Source: Scatophagus argus (lineage: Eukaryota > Chordata > Actinopteri > Scatophagidae). From it: a stretch of DNA of 64,000 bases. The notes beneath the pieces were generated by a model. It made no database searches. It had not been told where the DNA came from and worked only from the letters and a program-made list of their open reading frames with translations. Every line of letters begins with the position of its first letter. Within the stretch, counting starts at the first letter, position 1. Both the position numbers and the translations under genes were made by a program. Of the stretch, positions 1 through 11,684 are shown piece after piece. The DNA lies in contig NC_058510.1 of assembly GCF_020382885.2 (NCBI RefSeq), forward strand, positions 6,010,862-6,074,861. The letters are read 5' to 3'.

Positions 1-210
1 ACACTGGCCCTGCTGTTGGCTGTGAATGAGTAAAGTAAAAAGATGTGATTTCGCTCTTTGTACAGACTTGTACTTTGAATTAATCAAATTCAGGCCTTGC
101 GCTGTCTGAAAATTGTGAACTGAAATTGTAACAGTGTGCAGATCATAATTTTCTCATTTAGAAATCAAAAACAATCTCCTAAATTCCCCACTTCGGTGAC
201 GTTTGTGCAG

Positions 211-3200
211 GTTATCGACTTGGTACACAAGTATGGCCCCAAGCGTTGGTCAGTCATCGCTAAGCACCTTCAGGGAAGGATTGGAAAGCAGTGCCGTGAG
301 CGGTGGCACAACCACCTTAACCCAGAGGTGAAGAAGTCGTCATGGACTCAAGAAGAGGACCGAATTATCTACGAGGCCCACAAACGGCTTGGCAACCGCT
401 GGGCAGAGATCTCCAAGCTTCTTCCTGGACGGTAATACAATCTTGCGTGTACACTGTACATCTCCTTTTCCACTTTGAATTATGAAATGGTTAAACGCTG
501 AACTGGTCCCCAACAGGACGGACAACTCCATCAAGAACCACTGGAACTCCACCATGAGGAGGAAGGTGGAGCATGAGGGATACCTGCAAGATGGCTGCAA
601 GAGTTTCACTTCCTCTCATGCTGGAATGAAGAGACGCCACAGCAGAACATGTCCTCCAACTCCAACAGAGGCCCAGCACTGTGATCGCAGTCCCCTGCCT
701 GTGCCAGGCCCCAACCAGGTCCATTTCCCTTCTGAAACGCAACACAGTGTTTTGATTTCCTTTTAGTTGTTCTGCTTTTTCGTTTGTTTTTTTTTTGTTT
801 TTTTTTTAAGTATGATGCTGTCTTTCAGATGGGGGGATATCCTTATGATCCTCACAGTGGACACTTGATGGAAAATCTTCTCGATAATTCAGGCTTCATA
901 TCAGTGAGTCTTTGAGTATTTATTTGCATGCTTGTGGGGGAAAAGAAACTTATCACGTTCTTCATTTTCTGGACTTTCTGTAGTTATCTTTGTGATTATT
1001 AACTCTGGACTTCAAATCAAACACTTGAAACGTCCTGTTGTTTTCACCTAACATTCAATAACAGATAAAAGGGGGTAAATGTCAAATCTTCCCGTGAATA
1101 TTTTATGTGTCAGCCTGTTGTTTGTGTCTGGTTTTCTTAACTTCTTCCTTTGCTCCTGTCTTCTCGACCTTTCCTCCCTGACGTTTGTTTATTTCAGCCA
1201 TCCTGCCTGGATGATCCTGACAGAGAGCAAAGAATTAAGGAGCTTGAGCTGCTGCTTATGTCAGCAGAGAATGAAGTCCAGCGACAAGTGCAGTGCAGAG
1301 GTCCACGTGTAAGAACACACTCCGAATGTGTGTTTGCATACTTAGTCAGCATAGCCTGCGTGCGTTTGTAGCTTGCGTAAACTGCAAAAAGTTTCAAAAC
1401 AGTAGTTGTAGTGTTAAATGTCTGATTGAATTCAGCATCGAGTCTTAAAATCAAATCACAGTGAGAAAATGAGAGAATATTACCAATTTTCTTGAGCCAG
1501 GTGCTTTTCTGCACTTTACTCTTGTTTATGGAAAATTCCTAAATTCCCTCACATCAGTGGACCTTTCCTTTATTTGTGGAAAAGATTTTGAGACTTGAGC
1601 CTAAATGACTTTTTGCAGTGTATGCATGTGGAAAACGAGAATGGCGCACATGTATGTGTGTCTGTAGCCTGATTTGCTGTAGTGTTGCTATAGTAACCGT
1701 CTTCCCCCATCTCGCTACTCATTCAAACTAGCCTGAAGCTGTGCTTGGTAGCTGTCCTACCCCACGTTACTGTCATGCCAAACATGAACCTGCTCCTTCT
1801 TCTCCTCCAGTCCTCACCCCCATGCCCACGCTCAACCAGTAGTTTGAACCAAGCACCCTCTTCTCTACCTTCAGTCCCTGTTCTGTCTCTCCCCAGCACT
1901 CATTTCATATATCATTCATGTTTTAATGGTGAAGATGGGCCTGTCTTCCACACTTTCCTAGTCACAGATCATTTCAAAACTTAAGGACACTTAGAAATAA
2001 TTTTATAGTTTCACTCAATATCTACCCGATCTCACACCATTAAATCAGTTCTGATACAGCAGCCTGAGATCTAACCCCAGTGTTCTTTTCTCCTGCCCCC
2101 TTCAGAGCCTGGAGCAGTACTCATCCTGGTCCGACGGTGTGTCAGATGACACTCTGACCACAAGTGGCAGCAGCTTAGAGGGGCAGGCGGAGAGAAGGTC
2201 CTGGCAGAGCCCTGAGATCCCCCAGGGGCCTCCAACACAACTTCCTGTCTCCCCCAGCAAGTTCCTGGCTATAGAGGCCAGTACTGTTCTCTCTACCCTG
2301 CAGACCATACCGGAGTTTGCAGAGACCATGGAGCTCATTGACTCAGTGCGTAACAGAAGGAGCACAACAGAAAACAAATGTATCTCAATATTTATTGAAT
2401 TTGTTGACCAAAAGTTTTGAATGTATTAAAGATCGACTGTAGATGTGTTTTGCTCTGCAGGATCCTGTCGAATGGAATGACGTGGCCAGTTTCGACTTGT
2501 CAGAGGCAGCGACACCACCCAGACACAACCAGGCAGGCTACACGAATCTCCTGCAAGAGAGGACGGTCGACAGTTCAATGGGCTACACAGTCAACACTCC
2601 ATCTGCCCTCTCTGGTCGTGATAAGAACTGTGCTCCTTTTGGTCCGGGAAGCGTTGCCTCCCTGACTCCTATCAACTCATCTAAAGCCTCCCAGGCCTCC
2701 ATTGGGAGGAGGAAGAGAAAAGAGAGGGGGGATTCGTCTCCACTGTGCGACAGGACCTGCTCCTCCTTCTTGGAAAATATCTCAAATTCTCCCAAGAAAA
2801 CGCCCACAAAGTCACTGCCTTTCACCCCATCACGAGTAAATGAAATCTGCTTGTCTTTCTTCACACACTCTCTTATCCCCAACTCCACTTCACAACAGCT
2901 AATATAACTTATCTGTCTGTTTCCACAGTTCTGCAACATATCAGGGGTGGAGCATCTGAATCTGGAGAACCCTGCCCTCACCTCAACTCCCGTGTGTGGC
3001 CAGAGGTGTCTCTTCAACACGCCGCTCCAAAAAGAAACCACACCTAAGCACCAGAAAGAGAACGATGGGTAAACAAACACATGCAAGCAGCTCACGTCCC
3101 CACACATCCCATTAGAATATTTATTCTTACTTTACTGATATTGTTATGAGGAGACTACTTGGTGGGTGATATTGTCTGTCATCTTTCTAGTTTGCGGACC

Positions 3201-4562
3201 CCCAAATTTCGTAAAACTGTCATGATTCCAACCCCAAGGACCCCGACTCCCTTCAAAAATGCTTTGGCTGCCCAGGAGAAAATGCATGGGCCACTAAAGA
3301 TGGAGGTAAGAGGTTTATGTACCTTTACTTACGATAACCTCTTTGATATCTACATTTTTATAGTATGACTGCATGATATTGGGGATATATGTTTGTTTAT
3401 TTCTGTGTGCGTGTGTGTGTGTGTTTTCAGCCACAGCCATTGGCATTTCTTGAAGAAGACATTCGAGAAGTTCTGAAGCAGGAGACTGGAGCAGACATCT
3501 TTAACAGAGCAGACATCCAGCCAGACTACAGAACCTGGAAACATAATGTATGTGTAGCATGCAAACTTTCTTCCATTACTTCCAAACTGCTCTTGGTTAT
3601 CCAAGCGGACGAATACTTAGAAGTTTTACTAAACATTTTCTGGCTCCAGTCCTCGTACTTAGACAACTACTTCAGGTGGAACCGGAGACTTCACTGTTTT
3701 CTGTTTCTTCGATTTTAGATCGATGGACCAGCCAGAAAGGTGCGAAAGTCTCTGGTGCTGGACCCCTGGGGGAAAGACTACCTAAATGTCCAACTCTTCC
3801 AAGAGCAGCTCAACAATGCACAAGTGAGTTATAATGCTACATAGCAATGCATCTATCTCAAAAATAGGCACTAGTCCAGAATGCAAGACCTCATCCTGTA
3901 GTTACTTACATTCTCATGTGGTTTACATTCATGCATTTTGGTTAACTTCGATTTTTCTGTATACCAAAACAAACCTGACCATCACATGTATGCTAGTCTT
4001 TCAAACGGTTGCTAATTTGTAGACATCACTATTAAAATTCTACTTAATATAAATCATGTTAAACATCATAATTTCCGTTCGCCGAACCTCACATCGCAGG
4101 TGCCAGATGAAAGTCTACTGACCAACACTTCCCTGACCACACCGATCCCCGAGCAGGAGGATTGTAGCCATTCTTTGACTCCAGGCCGAGAGGAGCCCTT
4201 ATTGGTCCCCATTCATCCTCATCGATTTACGAGCCCCCGGATGAAGAAGCTTCTTGCCTCTCAGAAAGCACCGAAACACGCTGCTGTACAGGTACGTGAA
4301 GAGTAGTCTTTAAATAAACAAAAGTTATTAGCAACTAAGATATACATAGTAGTTTAACCTTTCTCTGTGACGTTTTGCATAAAGACGGTAAAGCTACTTT
4401 GGCAGCTTTGGTAATCACTGGCTTCCTTCTCTGCAGGTGAGTGAGTGGGAAGCAGTGGTTTACGGGAAGACGGAGGACCAGCTGATCATGACAGAACAGG
4501 CCCGTCAGTACCTGAACCCATACCCACCATCTGGCTCTACCTCAAGGGCCCTTGTGCTTTAA
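211..4562 (+). CDS. mybl1: Myb-related protein A (A-Myb), 3' part of gene, 12 coding exons
   Basis: A-Myb is a nuclear DNA-binding activator of cell-cycle and meiotic genes. Exons read by splice consensus and phase: 211-431, 517-718, 829-903, 1198-1308, 2106-2345, 2461-2835, 2929-3068, 3191-3305, 3431-3547, 3719-3823, 4100-4291 and 4437-4562 (TAA). All junction phases agree and give 672 residues. Repeat 1 and the start codon lie upstream of the window. The first two exons hold Myb repeats R2 and R3 ([64 protein letters not shown]). YEAHKRLG and TDNSIKNHW fit A-Myb better than c-Myb or B-Myb. Next come [15 protein letters not shown], the activation segment [16 protein letters not shown], and the C-terminal Myb regulatory domain with proline-directed sites ([16 protein letters not shown]) and [15 protein letters not shown]. 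The tail is [18 protein letters not shown]. It is convergent with vxn. Paralogue assignment rests on remembered sequences and on synteny. Confidence 0.96.
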
Positions 4563-6107
4563 AGCTGTCCCGCTGGCGCACAGGCAACAAAACTAACTAC
4601 ACCCGTCCAGCAACTGACACCTCCACTGAATCCTGTAAGAGACAATCCAGTGAAGACAAATGATTTTATTTTTCTTTTGAAGCAGAAATGCACTGCCAAG
4701 GACGTCCACAAAAAGGCACAGCTGCTGGTATTGTTTTCAACACGTCTAGGTCACTGCCCGAGTAGTGTTTCACTCATAGGTTTGGCCTGTATTTACCTTA
4801 AAATTAGGGATGGATCGATTACTGGGTCTGGTAATCAGCATTTTTCTGATTATCGGTGTTACGTTGATTTGATTTAAAAATGTGCTGATGTGGTTCTTTC
4901 TCATTCTGTAGTCACCACTTTGTGGCGTCACCCAACATCCCAACCATAAGACTGTTTAAGTGGTTAGACGTCACGCATGACAGCCTATCAGCAATGGGTG
5001 ATCTGAATCTTCAGATTAACTCGTGACTAAATTTATCAAATAATTGTGTTGGAGGAAAAGGTACAATATTTACCTCCACACTGTAGTGATGTGGAAATAT
5101 AAAGTAGCAGCAGTGAAGTACAACTACTGTGAAACAGTTATATTCCATCACTGGTTATTCTAAATGTTGGCAACGATTTCTGCTTTTACTGCAAATGTAT
5201 ATCAGGCCCAGGCCCAGTTCTTGATTACACATATCATTCAATCCCAAATATACACAACCTGGCAATATGAGCAGTTTTGTACAGATAAGAAAAGGATAGA
5301 ATATTTTTCTGCACTAGTCAGTAATGTTGAAACAACCTGCACATACAGTAGGCTGTAGGAATAGTGTTTATTACTAGCAGTGGCTGCTTTTGATTTTTAT
5401 ATTGTTAATATATTGTTTAAATGACAAGAAAGGCATTTTATCATGTAGCGCTACTCACTGTGTATCTCCTCCAGCTTGTTTTGCTAAACTGCCCCCGTTG
5501 CTGTTACCAGATAAAAACCACGTCCATGCAAAAACCTGTAGCTGTTTCAGTGACACCGATGTTTCGTTGGTGTTTTTTTCCCACCGTGGGTTTTTAGCGA
5601 GACGACCAGAAGATAAAGTTAACGAATGCTACGAATGAAAATTTAACACGCAAAAATGCATTTTCGTGGTTTTTGGTGACAGCAGTGTCACGTTGCTGAA
5701 TGCCTATCCATGGTGATGTGAAGTTTTTGAGGATGGATGTAAGAAGCTGTCAGTATTGCACTACTGAGTTGATTTTGCTGCTGAGGAAGGAGCAGTGTTA
5801 TTAAGGGCAAACTGGATAGCACTTGTGATGGTATCTTTTTTTTTTTTAACAACACAGCATTTCCTTTCCAAGGCCATAGTGTCTGTCGAGACATCGGTTG
5901 AATGTATTTCATTGCAATGTACATGTGAAAGAACCTCAAAAAAATGGAAGGGTACCTTAATGTTTATTTCTGTTTGTTTTATTTATTATCTGACAGCTCT
6001 GAAGCTTAGATATTAATATAAATCGGACACCGTGAGTCTTTTAAGAAGTTTAACTTTGCTGACAAAAACAGCCTAAAAACCCTCACTTGCCCTAAAGCAG
6101 TCCTCCC

Positions 6108-6636
6108 ATACCCCTTTTCCACCAACACAGAGCAGGTTACGTTCTGGTTCACGCACCTAATTTTGAGCAGTTCAGATCATGTCAACAAAAAATACATTTG
6201 TATCGCAGCCTGAAATGTTGGTTTCCGGCTGGAACCAAAAAAAAACAAAAAGCAGATTTTCCTTAACCAGAACTGCGAACCGTGACAACATGAGTGAGTG
6301 TGTCGCTCATACTTCTTCAGGCTGGAAAGAGAGAATGGAGATTGAGAGGAAGGCCAGTCCTTTGTCCACCAAATAGTCTTCCACATGCTTTTATTGTTAA
6401 TAGATGGCCCATAGATGGTAATAGTTGGTGCACAGAACAAAAGCTAACAGGTAATCAATGCAATATGCTGTCTTGCTGCTGCTGTGTCCCTCTGTTAAGC
6501 ATTGAGCGACGCCCTCCGATGGTTGCGACTCTTCCTTCGGTTCAAAAGCTCACGTTCAAAACTTTTGGAGACGAGAGCTGGTTGGTTAGATGAATCCTGA
6601 TCCAGAACCAGAGCTGATTTGGTGGAGAAGGGGTAT
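6108..6636. mobile_element. Non-autonomous DNA transposon (MITE) with 18-bp terminal inverted repeats
   Basis: ATACCCCTTTTCCACCAA at 6108-6125 is matched at 17 of 18 positions by its inverse TTGGTGGAGAAGGGGTAT at 6619-6636. The interior (about 490 bp) has further GGTTC/GAACC-type inverted pieces and codes nothing transposase-like. The ends resemble a MITE family common in teleost genomes. Family is not certain; a TA-type target duplication would fit the outermost bases but is ambiguous. It lies within the presumed mybl1 3' UTR. Confidence 0.8.
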
Positions 6637-7200
6637 CTGTAACAGAATGAATGGTCACCGTTGCTTCGATCAGTCGTTTCAGTGTGTCACGGTTGATACT
6701 GACCAGTTTTCATATCATCAGTATTCTACAACAAGCATTTGGTTGAAAAGGATTTAATTTTTCCGAGAAGGCTGTAGGTTTTATTTATTTAATGTCTACT
6801 AATTTATTTATTTCTTTTTAAAAAAAAAAAAATGTAATAGAACTTATTGAAGAATTTTATTATCTTTTCTCTTTCAAAATCAGGATTGGGCTGCCATTCA
6901 GTTTCATTATTCCAAGTTAGAGGAACACGCACTGCCACTAATTTAAGAGAATTCCTTTTCCTGACCAGGCAAGATCTAGCAAATAATCACTGTGTAGTCG
7001 AATCTGTGATCTCGTAACAAATAGGTAGGACACACATTTTTCCTTTGACTCAAATGTGTTCTTCACTGTTAGGTAGCAGGACATCCATCTCCGACCTCTA
7101 ATCATAGACAAATTGCACTTTTTTACTCATCATTTGATTTTAAATGTTGTGTTCATTCTGAAGATGTAGCTTGTGTCCTTATTTTGTTTTATTTTTTGCT

Positions 7201-7236
7201 GTGTGTGTGTGTGCGTGCGTGCATGCGTGTGTGTGT
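7201..7236. repeat. GT/GC-type microsatellite
   Basis: Imperfect (GT)n interrupted by GCGT and GCATGC units, within the presumed mybl1 3' UTR. Confidence 0.9.
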
Positions 7237-8130
7237 TAGACAGTCGTCTCCCCCTTTTTGTAACGAATGCTGACATTAAGATCTCTGCTGCTCAGTTCAA
7301 TGTGTCATTTTCTCCTGTTCTGCTGCAGAGTGTTGTGGTTGAATGCACTAACACAGACCGTCCTTCACAACAAGGTCCAAATTTGGTCCCCACTGCAGCC
7401 AGTGTCTCACTAACCTTGTATCCTGTTGAAATGTTCTTGAGCAAACACCAAACTCCTACCTGCTCACTCACTGTTTGACACTCTGCGTAAGAACAAAATG
7501 TAATGTAAATACGCCTAAATTTTGGTGTGAATCTGAGGAGTTGACTACACCGATTTTCTATTATCTGGTGAAGTAACACTACAGCTAGAAATGATCTTCT
7601 TTGTATTATTGGCATTAGTGGATCCAGTATTAGTTATAATCTGGATTATCCTGCATTAAGTGAGCGAGAGTAAGAAGGGAATCTTGTCGGAGGGATCAAG
7701 TGGAAAGATCAGGAGTATACAGTACACAACTCTAAAACAGAAAGTAGACTGACATCCATGTAAGATGATTTGTATTCGAGTGGTGGCTGAGATGTGTCTA
7801 ATCTGTATATAATTGTGTTAATTGTCCCATATGTCGGTTTGACTTGTGTTTTGTACATTCCATTTGTTAAGTGCGAGTTGACATGTTTGTACGTTAAAGA
7901 CATTTGGCCATGTAACATCATAGGTTTTGAGGGAATTAAGTACATATACAGGATAGTAGCAGCTGTTTATATACTACTGTAGTTATGCATGAGCAATACA
8001 CAAGATGCTGGACTTTGCTTTAATTGACGAGGTGAATCACAGATGTAACACTCGCTCTATGTTTTGTAGCATTTTCAGTTGAAATCATAACTGCCAACTG
8101 TTTTTGTAACCATGTACTTAATTTGGAAAA

Positions 8131-8136
8131 AATAAA
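8131..8136 (+). terminator. Polyadenylation signal, probably mybl1
   Basis: AATAAA on the + strand, followed about 20 bases on by T/GT-rich sequence. It is the best candidate for the end of the mybl1 transcript. A second AATAAA-like hexamer near 8259 could be an alternative. Confidence 0.45.
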
Positions 8137-8159
8137 CGTGTATGTTGCATGACATTTGT

Positions 8160-9558
8160 GGCATTTTAAATTTTCTGTGTCTATTTTTCATGGGGCTTTC
8201 CGACTCTGCCAAGTGCTCCTGTCCGGATTGGTATAGGTTACATGGTATTTCCCACATAATAAAGATTTCTGATGATCCTTTGGTTTTTCTGACATGCTCA
8301 CAGCAGGCATAGCAACCTCTTGAGCTGCTGCCAAAAGTCTGATTCCTCGAAAGCCGTTTTCTTGGGGAAAATGGAAATCCGCCGTCTTTGATCTGTAGTT
8401 TTGTCACTGTTCCCCAGGTGGAGTTGACAGCCATGCAGGTGACTTGTCAGGTTTGGGGGTTTATAAGTGATAGAGTGGTTTAAGCTGAACCCCGCCCCCC
8501 TCCCTGTCATTTGTGTATATGTTGGGATGCTGTCAACTTGGCCTGGGGTGCAGGGACACGAGCCCCCTCCACCAGAACAAGAGGCCTCTCAACAGGGTCA
8601 GCTGCTGGCCCTAAAGGGGCCCACTCACCCATGACTTAATGCCCCTGGGCTCCTTTGTCCTCGGGGCTGTTTGGTTTTACAGGCCCATACACTCATTTGC
8701 CCCCCAAACGGAGGGAGGCAAAGAACGTGACGACTTGCCTTATGCTGAAGGAGCACGCATTTAAACAATGTGCGCATAAACACATGGGCGCCGCGTGCAC
8801 GCCATGTCCACTCAATCAATCTGTCCTCCCTTCGTGCTTGTTCTTATTACAAGAGGGTCTATTGTTCTTGTCTGACCTGCACTAAGAGCTGAAAGATGTC
8901 AGGGACCTTTTGCCTCTTAATTGGTCCCTGGCAGCAGCCCCTCCACCTTATGCTTCATGCATGTATTTAAGGGAAGCAATTCTTGGAATACAGTGACTTA
9001 CTGACATGAAGACGCGTGCCTGTCTTATACAGCATAGACATGTTGAATGTAAAAGAAAGTTATTGTGGGGATTTATGAAAGGTTAGTTATATTGTCTAAC
9101 TTTTTATTTGAATATATTGTAAAACTGGGCGCAGCACCCACTTTTAAGATCCCGTACAGGTCGGGTGGCCTGTGTGTCTACGGGTTACTGAGTTAGCCAT
9201 TAATGGGCAAAGTCAGGTGTGTGTGTGTGTGTGTGTGTGTTCAGTTTTGTCTCTACCTCGTACACTGAAGACATGAAACAGAGCCTGCAGGCGTCCGACC
9301 AGCTCGCCCCCGCCCTCTTCCTCTGAGCACATACCCAAAAGCAAGCGCACAAACTCTCTCTCATACACACACACACACTGTTTGCCTTTGTGTATGCTAG
9401 ACAGCAGATGGCAGCCCATTATTGGGCTGACAGAGCAGTCATCTGGCAGGCACCCTGTTACCCCTCCTCTGCCTCGCTTCACCCCATCCCCCCGAAGACA
9501 CCCAGCACAACACAGCAGAGATAGGGCACTTTTAGGCGGGAGAGTCCATAGCCCAGGG

Positions 9559-9605
<47 letters not shown>

Positions 9606-11259
9606 AAATTGGACCCTGGCCTTTCCGCCCTATGTAGGTCACTCTTTCCACTGGTGTGTGTCAGCACGATGTGCGGTAAGTCATGCTCCCTCCTGACTAG
9701 GGAGCTGCCTTGTTTTAAGTATGAAAGTAAATTGTATCTGCGGACTGTGCGACCTTATCTGCATTTGAATTAATTACTTACAACCGCCTATGAGTGAGCG
9801 CTAAGCCAACGCTTACACTGCCAGGTGAAAAAAGCAGCTGCTGACATGTCTCCTTCTGCACCATTCATGCCCACATTGTGCAATAAGAGAAGCACACATA
9901 TTGCATTCCCGTCATTGAGTCGTCAGTGCCACCTTGTTTAAAGGTCAAAATTTGAATATTAGCGTGCAATATTCTCTGCAGCTCCTCAAAAGTAAGAGTC
10001 ACAAGCTCAAGATGAACAGTAGGCAGTAAGGGCCCACTCAGATATTCTCCTCATGAATCAGACTTTGCTCTGACGACCAGCGGAGTTTGTCTGTCTTTGT
10101 AACATTTACACCCTTCCAGTACAAGACATGCCGCCCAAACACTGGCCCCAGAGTGACTGCCTCCTACAGCCTTCATTACAAAGGATTATACAACAGTGAA
10201 TATCAAACCGTGGGGACGGAGGAGGAGGAGGAGGAGGAGTGTGTTTCCCTACGGAGGTCAAGGCCAAGGTTAGGATTAGGTTTGGTTTTTTTGTGTCCCC
10301 TGTGGAAGGAGGTAATCTACAGCCCACCCTATAGAGACCCCAGCTACGGAGACATGCTGGGAGGCACCACAGAAGAAGAGGACTACGTGCGACATCTGAG
10401 AGCTGCTTTAGAGTTGCCGGGGCAACAAGCACAATCCCTAGTCCTTTGGCGAGGCTTTCAGCAGGCCTCAATCACACTTCCTTTGCTTCAGAGACTTTTT
10501 TTTTCTCCCTCCAGTGATGTTAAATAGGAGTGAGGCCCGATGTGTTCAAAGGAGCTGAAGTATGAGGTAACATACTGAGGCATGTTTCCACTGAAATAAA
10601 GAGACGTTAGCCCACAAGGGTCTACTGGTTTTATAATCATTACAATAATTGCATATTAAGCAGCCAGCTATACGCATATAAACAGATTCACATGAGCAGA
10701 TGAAGACAATGCATGATGGAACATAATGCACACAGACAGAGGAAATAACATTTCTCTTCTGTAGAAAAAAAAGGCTACATTTGATGAATGAAGCAATAAG
10801 TTGTTGCTTCATTAACTCCCACTAATTCCTATGCTGCTGCCCTCTGTTACACCTATGATTGCTGTGACTGTAAGTATATATTTTCCAAAGCATAAGCCTG
10901 GCATTTGATCTCACCATGCTGAAAAACAGTGCAGGAAACAGCAGCTGCACAGCTTTCTGCACATTCAAACTTTAAGGTGTGTTGCACGGGTGACCACGCC
11001 CCCATCAGTGATGTCACATCAGGCATAGTGCATCACATGCAATGGGCAAAACCCCTTCTGTGACATCACTGATTCAACCTGTTTGCCTAAAGCAATGCAG
11101 GCAGGTCAAGAACACCTGATATGACAACGAGTACCTGCCCGCACCAGGATATTCAAGATCTGTCTTTTCAAGTCTCCTCCATTCACCCACATACTCCCCC
11201 AGGGCAGCCCCAGCAAAGTGAACTCAGCTCAGCCACCCAGGACAAAGAGAGGGGGCCTC
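8160..11259. other. Intergenic / vxn 3' flank, no gene recognised
   Basis: This lies between the convergent ends of mybl1 and vxn. It contains (GT)n at 9217-9240 and 9563-9602, a short CA run near 9366 and a GGA/GAG run near 10220-10240. Open frames here (for example 10087-10527, +) show no recognisable domain and lack codon or splice context. The block 8540-8970 is GC-balanced and non-repetitive, which may mark a conserved non-coding element, but that cannot be tested without alignment. Confidence 0.6.
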
Positions 11260-11632
11260 TTAGTCGTCCTCGAAGGCCCCGTTGGTGGCTCCCTGGCATT
11301 CACTCTTTTTCCGGCACTTGGACAAGATCCTGTGGAGCAGGCCTGGGGATCTCTGTGTCTGAGGCTGGGAGGCCACGGGCTGAGGCACAGGGATCTGGGG
11401 CCTCCGCACCAGGAAGGGGCCCTTGTTTTCGCCCTGGCCCCCATCCAGTCCTATTCCCCCTCCTCCTCCTCCTCCTCCTCCTCCTCTGCTCCCCCTTCTG
11501 AGCGCCTGCAGAATGTGTCCACTGGGGGACAAAGAGGAAATAACAAACACAAAGGCGCTGTTTATTCCTCATGACCCAAATTCCACCGCGAGCTGACAAG
11601 ACAGGCATGGAGCTGCACAGAGGGCTCTGTGT

Positions 11633-11684
<52 letters not shown>

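Larger units (their letters stand above)
4563..8155 (+). other. mybl1: mybl1 long 3' untranslated region (inferred)
   Basis: About 3.6 kb follows the mybl1 stop with no convincing coding exon. The first good polyadenylation hexamer I noticed in a plausible terminal context is AATAAA at 8131-8136, so the 3' UTR may run to roughly 8155. The stretch carries a MITE (6108-6636), a relic near 4800-4900 resembling common teleost interspersed repeats, and a GT/GC-T microsatellite (7201-7236). Earlier cleavage is possible; the UTR end is inferred, not seen. Confidence 0.5.

Noticed and set aside
4800-4900. Possible unlisted mybl1 3' exon
   Set aside because: The mybl1 C-terminus is complete at 4562; this stretch resembles a common interspersed repeat relic instead.
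10087-10527. 146-codon open frame (+) between mybl1 and vxn
   Set aside because: No domain or family resemblance; includes a GAG repeat, with no splice or promoter context.
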